Source: Chloroflexota bacterium
GTDB taxonomy: Bacteria; Chloroflexota; Dehalococcoidia; Lucifugimonadales; Lucifugimonadaceae
Length of the DNA stretch: 22,004 nt
Direction: 5' to 3'
Assembly: GCA_029262715.1 (NCBI GenBank)
Contig: JAJCYX010000005.1
Location: 1-22,004, forward strand
Positions 1 to 7,198 of this stretch are shown piece after piece. Below the pieces are notes generated by a model. The model worked only from the letters and a program-made list of their open reading frames with translations, searched no databases and had not been told where the DNA came from. The translations under genes and the position numbers were made by a program. Positions within the stretch are counted from its first letter, which is position 1; each line of letters begins with the position of its first letter.

Positions 1-1
1 A

Positions 2-1693
2 CCTGCGACCAACCCTGGAGCCCAGAACGGTGCATTTGACGCACACCGCGTCAAGATTGACCGTGTAGCACCTTCGATCCTCAGTGCGGCTTCTACTCCG
101 CCAGTATCAAACGGTGACCACCTGACGGGTGTCATTTTTGATGGCGCCACGAAGACTGAGGTTGTCGATACGAAGACTTTGCGTGTCAGGTTCAACGACA
201 ACGTCATTGGAGCAGATACCGGAGACTTCGCAGTCACATTCCCGTCTGTCAGTGCAATTCTCACGCCAATCTCGGTATTGACTGAGAAGAAAGACGTTTA
301 CCTGACACTCGCCCAGGAAATTCCTGCCGATGAGCGACCTAAGGTCACCATCCAGGGGACTATCCAGGACGCAGCGGGTAACGGCTCAGCCTTCGGAAGT
401 GCTGACGTTGCTGACGGAATCAAGCCGACGATTGGATTCTCGACGTCCGGTGGTTCTGGAACGGGAACCGGCGGTGAAGACTCGACAAAACTCACTAAAG
501 AGAAAATGGTAATCACCATCACCTCTAATGAGGCTCTGTCTGGACCACCTACGGTTACCGTGTTCAGTGACATCTCAGCGACAACGCCTACGCAGGAAGC
601 TACTGGTCTGGCGCAGTCGTCTGGTCCTAACGCATGGACGTTTAACTACTCAGATACAACTCCGACTGGTCCACGCTCCGTAACTGTTACGGGTTCCGAT
701 CAGGCGAACAGTGGAACCGGCCTGTTGAACCTGTCTGCAAACATGGGTACCTCAGGTAAGGCCGCAGACAAGGTGTTTGATCTGGACGCTACGGCTCCAG
801 CTCCTGTGGTGACACCTGCCGATACCGATAGCACCAGTCAGTTGAGGCCGTTTATTGTCCTTGACTACAGTGCTGACACTTCGTCGGTGGCGATTGAGGA
901 GATTCTCCTGGACGACGTTGACGTAACGTCAAGCCTGGTTTCTTCTGCAGATTCGAAGAAGTTCTTCATCGTACCGACGACGGACCTGGCTAAGGGTGAC
1001 CACACGGTAGAAATTCCGGCAGGCAAGGCTAAGGACGCCGCTGGTAACACGAGTGCAGCTTTCAACTCAACCTTTGAGGTGAAAGATCGCACGACGTTTG
1101 ACCGCGACATCTTTGCCGGTTGGAACGCCGTGTCATTCCCAAGCGACCCGTTGGACCCGGACATCAACAGCGTGTTCACTAATGCTGGACACGATGCAGT
1201 GCTCGGTTTTGACCCGTCAGTAGCTGGGCAGTGGCGTGTATCCGTACGGGACACTGTCTCTGGTCTGCTGGAGCCTGCTACAGAGAGCGGACTAACATCC
1301 GTTCGATCAACACAGGCGTACTGGGTACACTCGAACAACTTCGAACAGGTTGAAGTTCTCCTTCTCGGGGAAGTTCTTCCTGGCGCTGGTTCACCTCCTG
1401 GAATCATCACGATTCCAACGGTGCTCGGCTTTAACGCCGTGCCAATTGTGGACACAAGCCGCAAACTGACCACAGGTGGTTCACAGACTCTCGTAAGGCA
1501 AATTCCTACGGGTGGTGCTGGTGATACAGCTGTGACAGTAGCAACCTACCTAGGTGGTGTTGAAGAAGGCCGTGTGTACAAGTGGAATCCGGAGATTCTG
1601 AGCTTCGAGCTACTTGCTGGCGGAGACTCATTGCTGACTGGTGAAGTCCTCTTTGTTGAGGTAACTGGAACACCAGTACCGATCTTCCCGTAA
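2..1693 (+). CDS. Large secreted/surface protein with Ig-like repeats, 5' end cut off
   Basis: The reading frame is open from the first bases of the window, so the N-terminus and any signal peptide lie outside; 563 codons remain. The internal TTG at 179 is not a likely start, since the same domain style continues upstream of it. The visible part is a string of beta-rich, Thr/Ser/Asp-rich modules like bacterial Ig-like repeats, with 'VAPSIL' and 'DAAGN' motifs recurring (DAAGN twice). The last ~200 residues form a different unit: 'AGWNAVSFP' followed ~110 residues later by 'LGFNAVPIVD', which looks like two halves of a GWN-type C-terminal domain. There is no C-terminal membrane anchor or sorting tail. 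The likely role is an exported structural, S-layer-like or adhesive protein; no enzymatic motif is seen. A strong hairpin terminator follows. Confidence is high that it is a real gene and low on exact function. Confidence 0.85.
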   Translation, partial: PATNPGAQNGAFDAHRVKIDRVAPSILSAASTPPVSNGDHLTGVIFDGATKTEVVDTKTLRVRFNDNVIGADTGDFAVTFPSVSAILTPISVLTEKKDVYLTLAQEIPADERPKVTIQGTIQDAAGNGSAFGSADVADGIKPTIGFSTSGGSGTGTGGEDSTKLTKEKMVITITSNEALSGPPTVTVFSDISATTPTQEATGLAQSSGPNAWTFNYSDTTPTGPRSVTVTGSDQANSGTGLLNLSANMGTSGKAADKVFDLDATAPAPVVTPADTDSTSQLRPFIVLDYSADTSSVAIEEILLDDVDVTSSLVSSADSKKFFIVPTTDLAKGDHTVEIPAGKAKDAAGNTSAAFNSTFEVKDRTTFDRDIFAGWNAVSFPSDPLDPDINSVFTNAGHDAVLGFDPSVAGQWRVSVRDTVSGLLEPATESGLTSVRSTQAYWVHSNNFEQVEVLLLGEVLPGAGSPPGIITIPTVLGFNAVPIVDTSRKLTTGGSQTLVRQIPTGGAGDTAVTVATYLGGVEEGRVYKWNPEILSFELLAGGDSLLTGEVLFVEVTGTPVPIFP

Positions 1694-1727
1694 GGGAAGT
1701 GAGGATCAGTCCTTAAAACTGATAACA

Positions 1728-1764
1728 AACGCCCCCTTCCGATTTTCGGGAGGGGGCGTTTCGC
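1728..1764 (+). terminator. Intrinsic terminator-like hairpin after the surface protein gene
   Basis: A 15-bp stem (left arm 1728-1742, right arm 1746-1760) closes a three-base TTT loop. The core is a run of C paired with a run of G, and only one pair is a T-G wobble. A short T stretch follows (TTT ending at 1761), less than a full U-tract. It lies 35 bases after the TAA stop and would end transcription of the upstream gene. Confidence 0.8.
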
Positions 1765-1999
1765 GTCTGGACTAGTTGCGGCGAGGTGGAATTCATCTGT
1801 GGTGTAATAGATGAATGTGTTTGCGGAAGTATGACTGACGCCGGTTCGGTCAATCAGAACTGTAGCCGTGTGGGGGGAAGGCTAGTATTGTGTTAAGACC
1901 GTATCTCCTCTCACAATCGCCGTCGCAATACGCGCAGCGTTTCGAAAATCCATTTCCCAGTTACTGTCAGGTAATCGTTTAGCAGTGAAAATTCCCGGC
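1765..1999. other. Intergenic region between two surface-protein genes
   Basis: Together with the terminator this is a gap of about 300 bases with no convincing gene on either strand. A TAGTAT at 1883-1888 could be a -10 box for the downstream gene, but no good -35 partner is seen. Short open frames here show no recognisable protein features. No tRNA-like fold or repeat was noticed. Confidence 0.4.
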
Positions 2000-3067
2000 A
2001 TGAAAATACGCGCTTTTCTCGTGGTGTTAGTCGCTGCGATTGTGTCAGTTGCAGTGATTGGCACTCTTGCCATACAGCAACAAGCTGAAGCTCAAGGACT
2101 ACCCGAGCTACGAACAGCTATCTACCAGGGGAACGTGACGATCAACGGCGAACCGGCACCGAACGGTTTTAAGTTGACTGCAAAGATCAGAGACTCAGAT
2201 GGCGAGGTGATCTATACATCGTCACCATCGATCGTGGGAAAGTCCACTGACAGTCGGTACACGACTCTGGTCATAGGCCCAGCTCCCCAGGCAGAGGGCC
2301 GAGTAATCGAGTTCTGGCTCGATGATCAGGTCATTTCGACCAACGTGTCAGTCTTCGCTCCTCTTCTAGGAGGGAGAGTTTGTCTACTTTGCGGTTGGAC
2401 TCTTCCATTGCTTCGTACACAGGATCTCGATTTCCCGTCGGCTCCGATTGCGACACCTACACCGACTCCTTCACCAACTCCCACAGAGGTGGTTCTTCTA
2501 CCGTCTTTGTACTCCGGACAGGTGCTTGCAGGTTCGTCGATCCCGCCGGATGGCACCCCGATATTCGCGAAAGTTGCTGACTACATCTCTCCGTTTTCGA
2601 CAATTGAGAATGGACGCTATCAGGTGGTTGTAAATCCGGAAAACGAGGATTTCTTGGATGTCCAGGTTGTGTTCTTTATTGGCGAACTTCGGGCTGTGCA
2701 AACTACGGCGTTCAAGGGAAACGAGTTTCTGCAGTCGTTCAATTTGATCTTCCCAAACCTACCACCCACACCCACGCCTACGACCGTGCCGACAGCTACA
2801 CCGGAACCAACAAGAACTCCAACACCGGTTCCTACTCCATCACCGACGGCAACACCAACGGTGACACCGACACCGATCGGTTCTGGTGAACCAACAGTCG
2901 AGGCGACTGCGACACGTGAACCAGACAATTCAGGTGGCGGATCTTGCAGTGCGCTATCTGGCGGCCCCGCATCATCCGGGATCATAGCTCTGTTTGCGCT
3001 ACCGTTTGCTCTGCTGATATCGAGACGGTTGACGCGATTTAGTGCCGTCTCTGACGAGACCGATTAA
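2000..3067 (+). CDS. Exported two-domain protein with Pro/Thr linkers and C-terminal anchor
   Basis: A protein of 355 residues. The N-terminus has charged MKIR and then a ~20-residue hydrophobic stretch ending near 'QAEAQG', a signal peptide or membrane anchor. ATG at 2000 is chosen because it puts the charged end directly before the hydrophobic core; GTG at 1985 in the same frame would add five residues. Two beta-rich domains (roughly residues 38-145 and 170-252) share a pattern: Y-x-G-x-V near the start, P-x-G, an 'AK' strand, 'RY' plus a hydrophobic strand, and a 'DLDFP'/'FNLIFP' end. Pro/Thr-rich linkers separate them (about 2453-2485 and 2762-2920). The tail has 'GGGSCS', a hydrophobic span, then 'ISRR', like C-terminal sorting signals. 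It is probably a cell-envelope protein of unknown function. It converges on the minus-strand gene at 3125. Confidence 0.8.
   Translation: MKIRAFLVVLVAAIVSVAVIGTLAIQQQAEAQGLPELRTAIYQGNVTINGEPAPNGFKLTAKIRDSDGEVIYTSSPSIVGKSTDSRYTTLVIGPAPQAEGRVIEFWLDDQVISTNVSVFAPLLGGRVCLLCGWTLPLLRTQDLDFPSAPIATPTPTPSPTPTEVVLLPSLYSGQVLAGSSIPPDGTPIFAKVADYISPFSTIENGRYQVVVNPENEDFLDVQVVFFIGELRAVQTTAFKGNEFLQSFNLIFPNLPPTPTPTTVPTATPEPTRTPTPVPTPSPTATPTVTPTPIGSGEPTVEATATREPDNSGGGSCSALSGGPASSGIIALFALPFALLISRRLTRFSAVSDETD
2762..2920 (+). repeat. Pro/Thr-rich low-complexity coding stretch
   Basis: About 53 codons made mostly of Pro and Thr (TPTP, TPSPT, ATPT units), with degenerate CC-AC-rich triplets. A shorter stretch of the same type lies at about 2453-2485. 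Such segments are extended, often glycosylated spacers that hold surface domains away from the membrane. Codon use varies between units, so this is not a recent tandem duplication. Confidence 0.7.
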
Positions 3068-3124
3068 CTCATCAAGGTGGTACAGGTCCTTTGAACTTGG
3101 AAGCACCTGACTGCGAGCGTGAGA

Positions 3125-3760
3125 CTACGGAGTCAGCAGGATAGTTGTGCGCGAATCTGGTAACGAAGCCCTGGTCAGTGTCACCTTTGATTGAGGGTCG
3201 AGATTCTTAACACCTAACTCAGAAAGCAGGCTACTCAGAAGAGTCCCTGGCTTTTCGGCTGCACTGTCATAGCCAGACGGCACAACAACATCCGGTTCAA
3301 AGTTACGCATGGTGGCTGCAAGTTCATCTGCGGACATGGGCGACTGCTCGGGGTCGATCAACAGCACGTTCACCTTCCCCAACTGCTGCATGGCAGTAGT
3401 GTCTGGAGTGCTGCCGAGTCCACCTGTCGAACACACGAGTACTCCGTCAGCGTCAATCAAATACGCGGTATTTATCTCGTGGGAAACGGAGGGGTCATCG
3501 GCCGGAGTTGCAACTGCTCGTATGCTGATGCTTCCAACCTCGTACTCACCCGGCCCTTCGATCAATTTCGCCACGCCAGACGGCTTTAGCCTGCGCGCAC
3601 CGCGCTTGCTGAAGGCCACAATCGTGTTTGGGTCGGGAAATGGCCCTTTGAGTGCATCCTCTGGCGGATCCACAAGAACGGTGCCAACAGCCGATTTCAC
3701 CTCGAACCCGGACCTGCCGAGCGAACGGATTTCCATGATCTCTCTATTCGTATCAGTCAT
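3125..3760 (-). CDS. Metallo-beta-lactamase-fold protein lacking zinc ligands
   Basis: The layout resembles UlaG-like or Lactamase_B_3-type members of the MBL fold: 'LGRSGFEV' then 'GTVLVDPP' at the N-terminus, 'GPGEYEVG' in the middle, 'TAYLIDADGVLVCSTGGLG', then 'LLIDPEQ' and 'PDVVVPSGYDS'. The HxHxDH zinc motif expected after the first strands is absent (that region reads 'VAFSKRGARRL'), the usual 'GDLG' aspartate is Gly, and the late 'P-x-HY' histidine is missing. It is therefore probably a catalytically dead or repurposed fold of 211 residues, near or slightly below family size. ATG at 3760 is preferred to an upstream TTG at 3820; ATG at 3736 (MEIRSLG) also fits. It is divergent from hrcA and convergent with the surface-protein gene. 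Confidence 0.75.
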   Translation of the reverse strand: MTDTNREIMEIRSLGRSGFEVKSAVGTVLVDPPEDALKGPFPDPNTIVAFSKRGARRLKPSGVAKLIEGPGEYEVGSISIRAVATPADDPSVSHEINTAYLIDADGVLVCSTGGLGSTPDTTAMQQLGKVNVLLIDPEQSPMSADELAATMRNFEPDVVVPSGYDSAAEKPGTLLSSLLSELGVKNLDPQSKVTLTRASLPDSRTTILLTP

Positions 3761-3830
3761 AATAAGAGGGTAGGCGGTAACAGCCCGGAATGTACCGGTG
3801 CCGTTCAAACAATCTTGCAACCTCCCTTAG

Positions 3831-3850
3831 AACGCGTCAATGCGTTGACA
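3831..3850. promoter_or_regulatory. Dyad overlapping a TTGACA box upstream of hrcA
   Basis: AACGC (3831-3835) pairs with GCGTT (3842-3846), and nested in it GTCAA (3836-3840) pairs with TTGAC (3845-3849). TTGACA at 3845-3850 is a perfect -35 consensus; the best -10 about 18 bases on (TACTTT, 3869-3874) is poor. The dyad could be an operator, possibly for HrcA itself, but it is not the CIRCE consensus. This is read by eye only. Confidence 0.35.
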
Positions 3851-3937
3851 CTTCGGAAATGCACGTGCTACTTTCCAACGATCAGAGTGATGAAACTCAA
3901 ACTGCCGCAGGCAGGCGGATCTCCCCAGTAATCAGCC

Positions 3938-4966
3938 ATGCTCACTGAACGAAAAAGCCAGATTCTTAGAATCATCGCTAACGACTACATCAGTACAGCG
4001 GTACCTGTTGCGTCAAGCACAATTGCGCGAGCCGAAGGACTGGATGTTAGTCCTGCAACTGTGCGAAACGAGATGGTTGCGCTGGAAGAGGAAGGGTATA
4101 TACATCGGCCGCATATTTCGGCCGGTGGAGTCCCATCTGACAAAGGCTATCGTCAGCTAGTCGATTGGTTGGACGTTTTAACTGCCGTTGGTGAAGGCGA
4201 CGCCAAGCGAGTTCAGGTTGGTCTCGAGGAGTCACCGGAAGACATTGACGAATGGGCCAACACTGCAGCGAGCATACTCGCATCGTTACTGGACACCGTT
4301 GCGTTTGCCACACCTCTGCAATCGGCTTCACCATCGATCAAAGGGATTCAGCTGCTAGAGCTTCAAGAGATGCTCGTAATGCTGGTTGTTGTGATGAAGG
4401 AAGCTGTTGTCTATCGCCAGTTGATCAACACCTCCCGTAGCGTCACTCCATCTGATCTTGAGCAGACTCGGAATAGAGTCAATACCATGATCGCCGGGAA
4501 ATCTCTCAGCACACTTCGTGCCAGTAGTGAGCAACCGAAAGAAGAGCTTGACCGGCAGGTAGTGAATTCAGCGATTGATGTTGTCAACCGACACGAATCT
4601 GATCGCCAGAAATCCAGGAAACTGCAAGGGCTGTCCCGGCTGTTCAGACAGCCGGAGTTCGAGGGAGACGCTGAGCGCGCCCAGATGGTGATCTCTGCGA
4701 TAGAAAGCGACCATGTTTTTGAAGACCTCGCCACCGTAGCGCCATCAGGCACTGGCGCAGTCACATTTATCGGTGCTGAAAACAGGCACAGCTCTCTTCG
4801 AAAACTCAGCGTGATTGTGTGTGGATACGGAGTCGGAGATGAGGCCACAGGTGCTGTCGGGATCCTCGCACCGACGAGATTGCCATATGAACGAGCAATC
4901 CCGGTAGTTACACACACCGGTTCGGCACTCAACACCATCGTGAGTCGAATCTACGGCCAGAGTTAG
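3938..4966 (+). CDS. hrcA: Heat-inducible transcription repressor HrcA
   Basis: HrcA represses class I heat-shock genes by binding CIRCE operators, with its activity tuned by GroEL. The protein has 342 residues, normal for the family. The N-terminal ~70 residues are a winged helix ('MLTERKSQILRIIANDYI', then 'SPATVRNEMVALEEEGYIHRPH'). This is followed by the family signature 'SAGGVPSDKGYRQLVDWL', usually SAGR-I/V-PSDKGYR; the Gly in place of Arg is a small deviation. The C-terminal half carries the GAF-like dimerisation region with 'TFIGAENRH' and 'YGVGDEATGAVGILAPTRLPYERAIPVV', the second shown here only as a landmark region near residues 287-320. ATG at 3938 is chosen because it gives the canonical N-terminus; no strong ribosome site precedes it. 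dnaJ follows after 162 bases. Confidence 0.96.
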   Translation: MLTERKSQILRIIANDYISTAVPVASSTIARAEGLDVSPATVRNEMVALEEEGYIHRPHISAGGVPSDKGYRQLVDWLDVLTAVGEGDAKRVQVGLEESPEDIDEWANTAASILASLLDTVAFATPLQSASPSIKGIQLLELQEMLVMLVVVMKEAVVYRQLINTSRSVTPSDLEQTRNRVNTMIAGKSLSTLRASSEQPKEELDRQVVNSAIDVVNRHESDRQKSRKLQGLSRLFRQPEFEGDAERAQMVISAIESDHVFEDLATVAPSGTGAVTFIGAENRHSSLRKLSVIVCGYGVGDEATGAVGILAPTRLPYERAIPVVTHTGSALNTIVSRIYGQS

Positions 4967-5002
4967 CCGCCTGCCTCTGGTCCGGTCCCAGCCTGCCAGT
5001 GC

Positions 5003-5027
5003 TGACTGTCCAGATACTGTGCAGTCA
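5003..5027. promoter_or_regulatory. Inverted repeat upstream of dnaJ promoter
   Basis: TGACTG (5003-5008) and CAGTCA (5022-5027) are perfect inverted arms with a 13-base spacer. Further CAGT/ACTG units sit at 4997-5000 and 5016-5019. The dyad ends five bases before the candidate -35 box of dnaJ, a typical operator position. It differs from the CIRCE sequence. A regulatory role is inferred from position and symmetry alone. Confidence 0.35.
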
Positions 5028-5031
5028 CGTA

Positions 5032-5061
5032 TTCGGATAATCTGCATTCCCAGACTATAAT
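5032..5061 (+). promoter_or_regulatory. Candidate sigma-70 promoter for dnaJ
   Basis: A perfect TATAAT (5056-5061) follows a weak -35 (TTCGGA, 5032-5037) at 18 bases. Transcription would begin near 5068, leaving a leader of about 60 bases before the dnaJ ATG. It implies that dnaJ-prmA-rsmE can be transcribed separately from hrcA. Confidence 0.45.
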
Positions 5062-5128
5062 TATCAGGTTGCCATGTTCTTGGATTGGCAATCACAGTTC
5101 CACATCTGTCCGACGACGACTCGATCTT

Positions 5129-6247
5129 ATGACCCAGCAAAGAGACTATTACGACGTTTTGGGTGTAGCCCGAAATGCATCACCTGAAGAGCTCAAAAAA
5201 GCCTTCAGGCAACAGGCGTTGAACTTTCACCCGGATAGAAACAAAGAACCTGATGCTGCTGACAAGTTTAAAGAGATCAACGCCGCGTATCAGGTATTAA
5301 GTGATCCCGAACGCAGAACCGCTTATGACAAGTTCGGCCATGCAGGAGTCTCAGACGGCGCCGGTGGTCGCGGCTTCGACGATTTCCAGAACTTCGGCGG
5401 CTTCGGAGACATATTCGACGCGTTTTTCGGTGGATCAAGCCGGAAAGGACCCGCTCGAGGTAATGACCTCGAACTAGAAGTAACCGTCTCGTTCATCGAG
5501 GCAGCTTTCGGGGTCGAGCAGAATTTCGATCTCGAGCGCATGGAGACCTGTAGTCGGTGTGATGGCAATAGAGCCGAACCCGGAACTGATCCTGAGACGT
5601 GTGCTACTTGTGGAGGATCAGGTGAAGTCCGTCGAGTACAACGGATGGTGTTTGGTCAATTTCAACAGGTCGCACAATGCTCAACCTGCGCCGGAACGGG
5701 GCAAACTGTCGCCACGCCATGCACAAGCTGCAGAGGCCAGGGAACTGAACGGCGCAGTAGAAAAATTGCGGTAGAAATCCCGGCTGGAATCGAAGACGGA
5801 TCTCGCATCGTGATGAGAGGGCAAGGCGAAAAAGGGGCGATGAACGGTCCTGCAGGCGACCTGTATGTATATGTCAGAGTTAAGCAGCATGAACTGTTTG
5901 AGCGCCACGGCAACGACGTGCTCGCCGAGGTGAGTGTCAATGTGGCGCAGGCCGCGCTCGGTACAGTAATGACCGTGCCTACGATCGATGGAGAGCATGA
6001 GCTGGATGTTCCTGCCGGCACCCAGACAGGCAAGGTGTTCAGAATCCGCAACGTCGGTATCCCGCATATGGGTCGCTCCGCTCGAAGGGGCGACCAACTG
6101 GTTGCAATCAAAGTAGCCACTCCCAGAAAACTTAGTGAACGGCAGCGCGAACTGTTCGAAGAGTTAGCCGAGTCTCTTGGAACGCCCGACGTCGGTCTGG
6201 AAGAAGACGGTGGCATTTTCGGTCGGATCAAAGACGCATTTAGTTAG
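5129..6247 (+). CDS. dnaJ: Chaperone protein DnaJ (Hsp40)
   Basis: DnaJ delivers unfolded clients to DnaK and stimulates its ATPase through the J domain. The 372-residue protein has the full type I layout: J domain (1-70) with HPD at 34-36, a Gly/Phe-rich region (about 72-105), and a zinc-finger region with four CxxC pairs (C141/C144, C158/C161, C184/C187, C198/C201). The two C-terminal substrate-binding domains follow, with 'IPAGIEDGSRIVMRGQGE' at their start. ATG at 5129 is chosen because 'MTQQRDYYDVLG' is the canonical N-terminus; an in-frame TTG at 5069 would add 20 non-homologous residues. prmA follows after 57 bases. The usual partners grpE and dnaK are not adjacent. Confidence 0.97.
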   Translation: MTQQRDYYDVLGVARNASPEELKKAFRQQALNFHPDRNKEPDAADKFKEINAAYQVLSDPERRTAYDKFGHAGVSDGAGGRGFDDFQNFGGFGDIFDAFFGGSSRKGPARGNDLELEVTVSFIEAAFGVEQNFDLERMETCSRCDGNRAEPGTDPETCATCGGSGEVRRVQRMVFGQFQQVAQCSTCAGTGQTVATPCTSCRGQGTERRSRKIAVEIPAGIEDGSRIVMRGQGEKGAMNGPAGDLYVYVRVKQHELFERHGNDVLAEVSVNVAQAALGTVMTVPTIDGEHELDVPAGTQTGKVFRIRNVGIPHMGRSARRGDQLVAIKVATPRKLSERQRELFEELAESLGTPDVGLEEDGGIFGRIKDAFS

Positions 6248-6304
6248 CTTCCGCTGAGACCGTAGTTCGTAACGTCTGTGAAGCGCACCAAGGCTCGCAA
6301 ACCA

Positions 6305-7198
6305 ATGTCCTGGACAGAGTTGAGTATTCAGGTTCCCGGCGAGTATGCCGAACCGGTGAGCCATCTTTTCTCTAAGCATGGAGAAGGCGCAGCCGTCGTA
6401 GAGCTTCCGGGTGGATACAACCCCGATGAGGGGGAACTCCCGACACCGAACGCCCCTGTCATCGTCAGAACCTACCTACCCGACGATGCAACACAGAACT
6501 CCAGACGTACGATGATCGACGTCGGCCTCAAGCTAATCGCATACCTGTGTCCGCTGCCGGAGTTACAGGTACGAGACGTGCCTGATGACGAATGGAAGAA
6601 CCAGACGTTCGAACCGGTGCGAATCGGGCGACGTATCCTGATCTCACCATCGGGCTCCGAGACAGATGCGAACTCCGGCGACATCGTTATCCCCCTGGAG
6701 CCCGGCCTTGCGTTCGGCACGGGCCACCACCCAACAACCGCAATGGTTCTTGCCGCAATGGAAGACGTGAATCTCAAAGGTCGAACCGTGCTCGATGCCG
6801 GATGCGGATCTGGAATCCTGTCTATCGCGGCCGTGAAAATGGGCGCAGACCGAGTAGTTGGGTTCGATGTCGAAGAAGACGCTGTGCGCTCAACGAACCA
6901 GAACGCAGCACGCGCCGATGTAACCTCGAGTATTGAGGTCTTCCACGGCTCGCTGCCTGATTCACGCGTTCCGAACAGTGCGTTTGATTTCATCCTGGCG
7001 AACATTTCCGCCAACGTTTTGCAACTCCTTTCAGGGGAGTTGCTCAAAGCTCTGGCCTCGAACGGCGAAATCATCGCTTCCGGGGTTCTCGAAGAGCGAT
7101 ATTCAGAGGTTGAACAAACATTCCTAACCGCAGGTGCTGTCTTGGTCGAAAAGAGAATGATTGAGGACTGGACCTCGTTTAAAGTGCGGCATGCATGA
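6305..7198 (+). CDS. prmA: Ribosomal protein L11 methyltransferase PrmA
   Basis: PrmA uses S-adenosylmethionine to methylate amino groups of ribosomal protein L11. The protein has 297 residues. The N-terminal L11-recognition domain begins 'MSWTELSIQVPGEYAEPVS', as in the family. The linker motif 'LAFGTGHHPTT' lies near 135-145, and the SAM-binding loop 'DAGCGSG' at 164-170 is followed by an acidic 'GFDVEEDAV'. The catalytic-region motif 'LANISAN' (231-237) corresponds to the usual N-I-x-A-N. ATG at 6305 is chosen over GTG at 6278 because it gives the family's normal start. It overlaps rsmE by four bases (ATGA), so the two are translationally coupled, and it sits in the common dnaJ-prmA-rsmE operon. 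Confidence 0.95.
   Translation: MSWTELSIQVPGEYAEPVSHLFSKHGEGAAVVELPGGYNPDEGELPTPNAPVIVRTYLPDDATQNSRRTMIDVGLKLIAYLCPLPELQVRDVPDDEWKNQTFEPVRIGRRILISPSGSETDANSGDIVIPLEPGLAFGTGHHPTTAMVLAAMEDVNLKGRTVLDAGCGSGILSIAAVKMGADRVVGFDVEEDAVRSTNQNAARADVTSSIEVFHGSLPDSRVPNSAFDFILANISANVLQLLSGELLKALASNGEIIASGVLEERYSEVEQTFLTAGAVLVEKRMIEDWTSFKVRHA

Noticed and set aside
865..1473. Long open frame on the minus strand inside the first surface protein gene
   Set aside because: It is fully antisense to a clear coding frame, is Ser/Thr/Arg-rich without domain features, and has no ribosome site. It is a by-product of the codon use of the real gene.
2453..2920. Pro/Thr-coding stretches as a possible CRISPR array or minisatellite
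   Set aside because: They are inside an open frame, the units are degenerate, and there are no fixed-length repeats or spacers.
3083..3109. CAGGT/ACCTG inverted repeat between the two convergent genes
   Set aside because: The stem is only five bases with a 17-base loop and no T-run, too weak for a terminator call.
3821..5128. Search for a CIRCE operator near hrcA and dnaJ
   Set aside because: Read by eye, neither gap contains TTAGCACTC or GAGTGCTAA arms at nine-base spacing. Only unrelated dyads are present.
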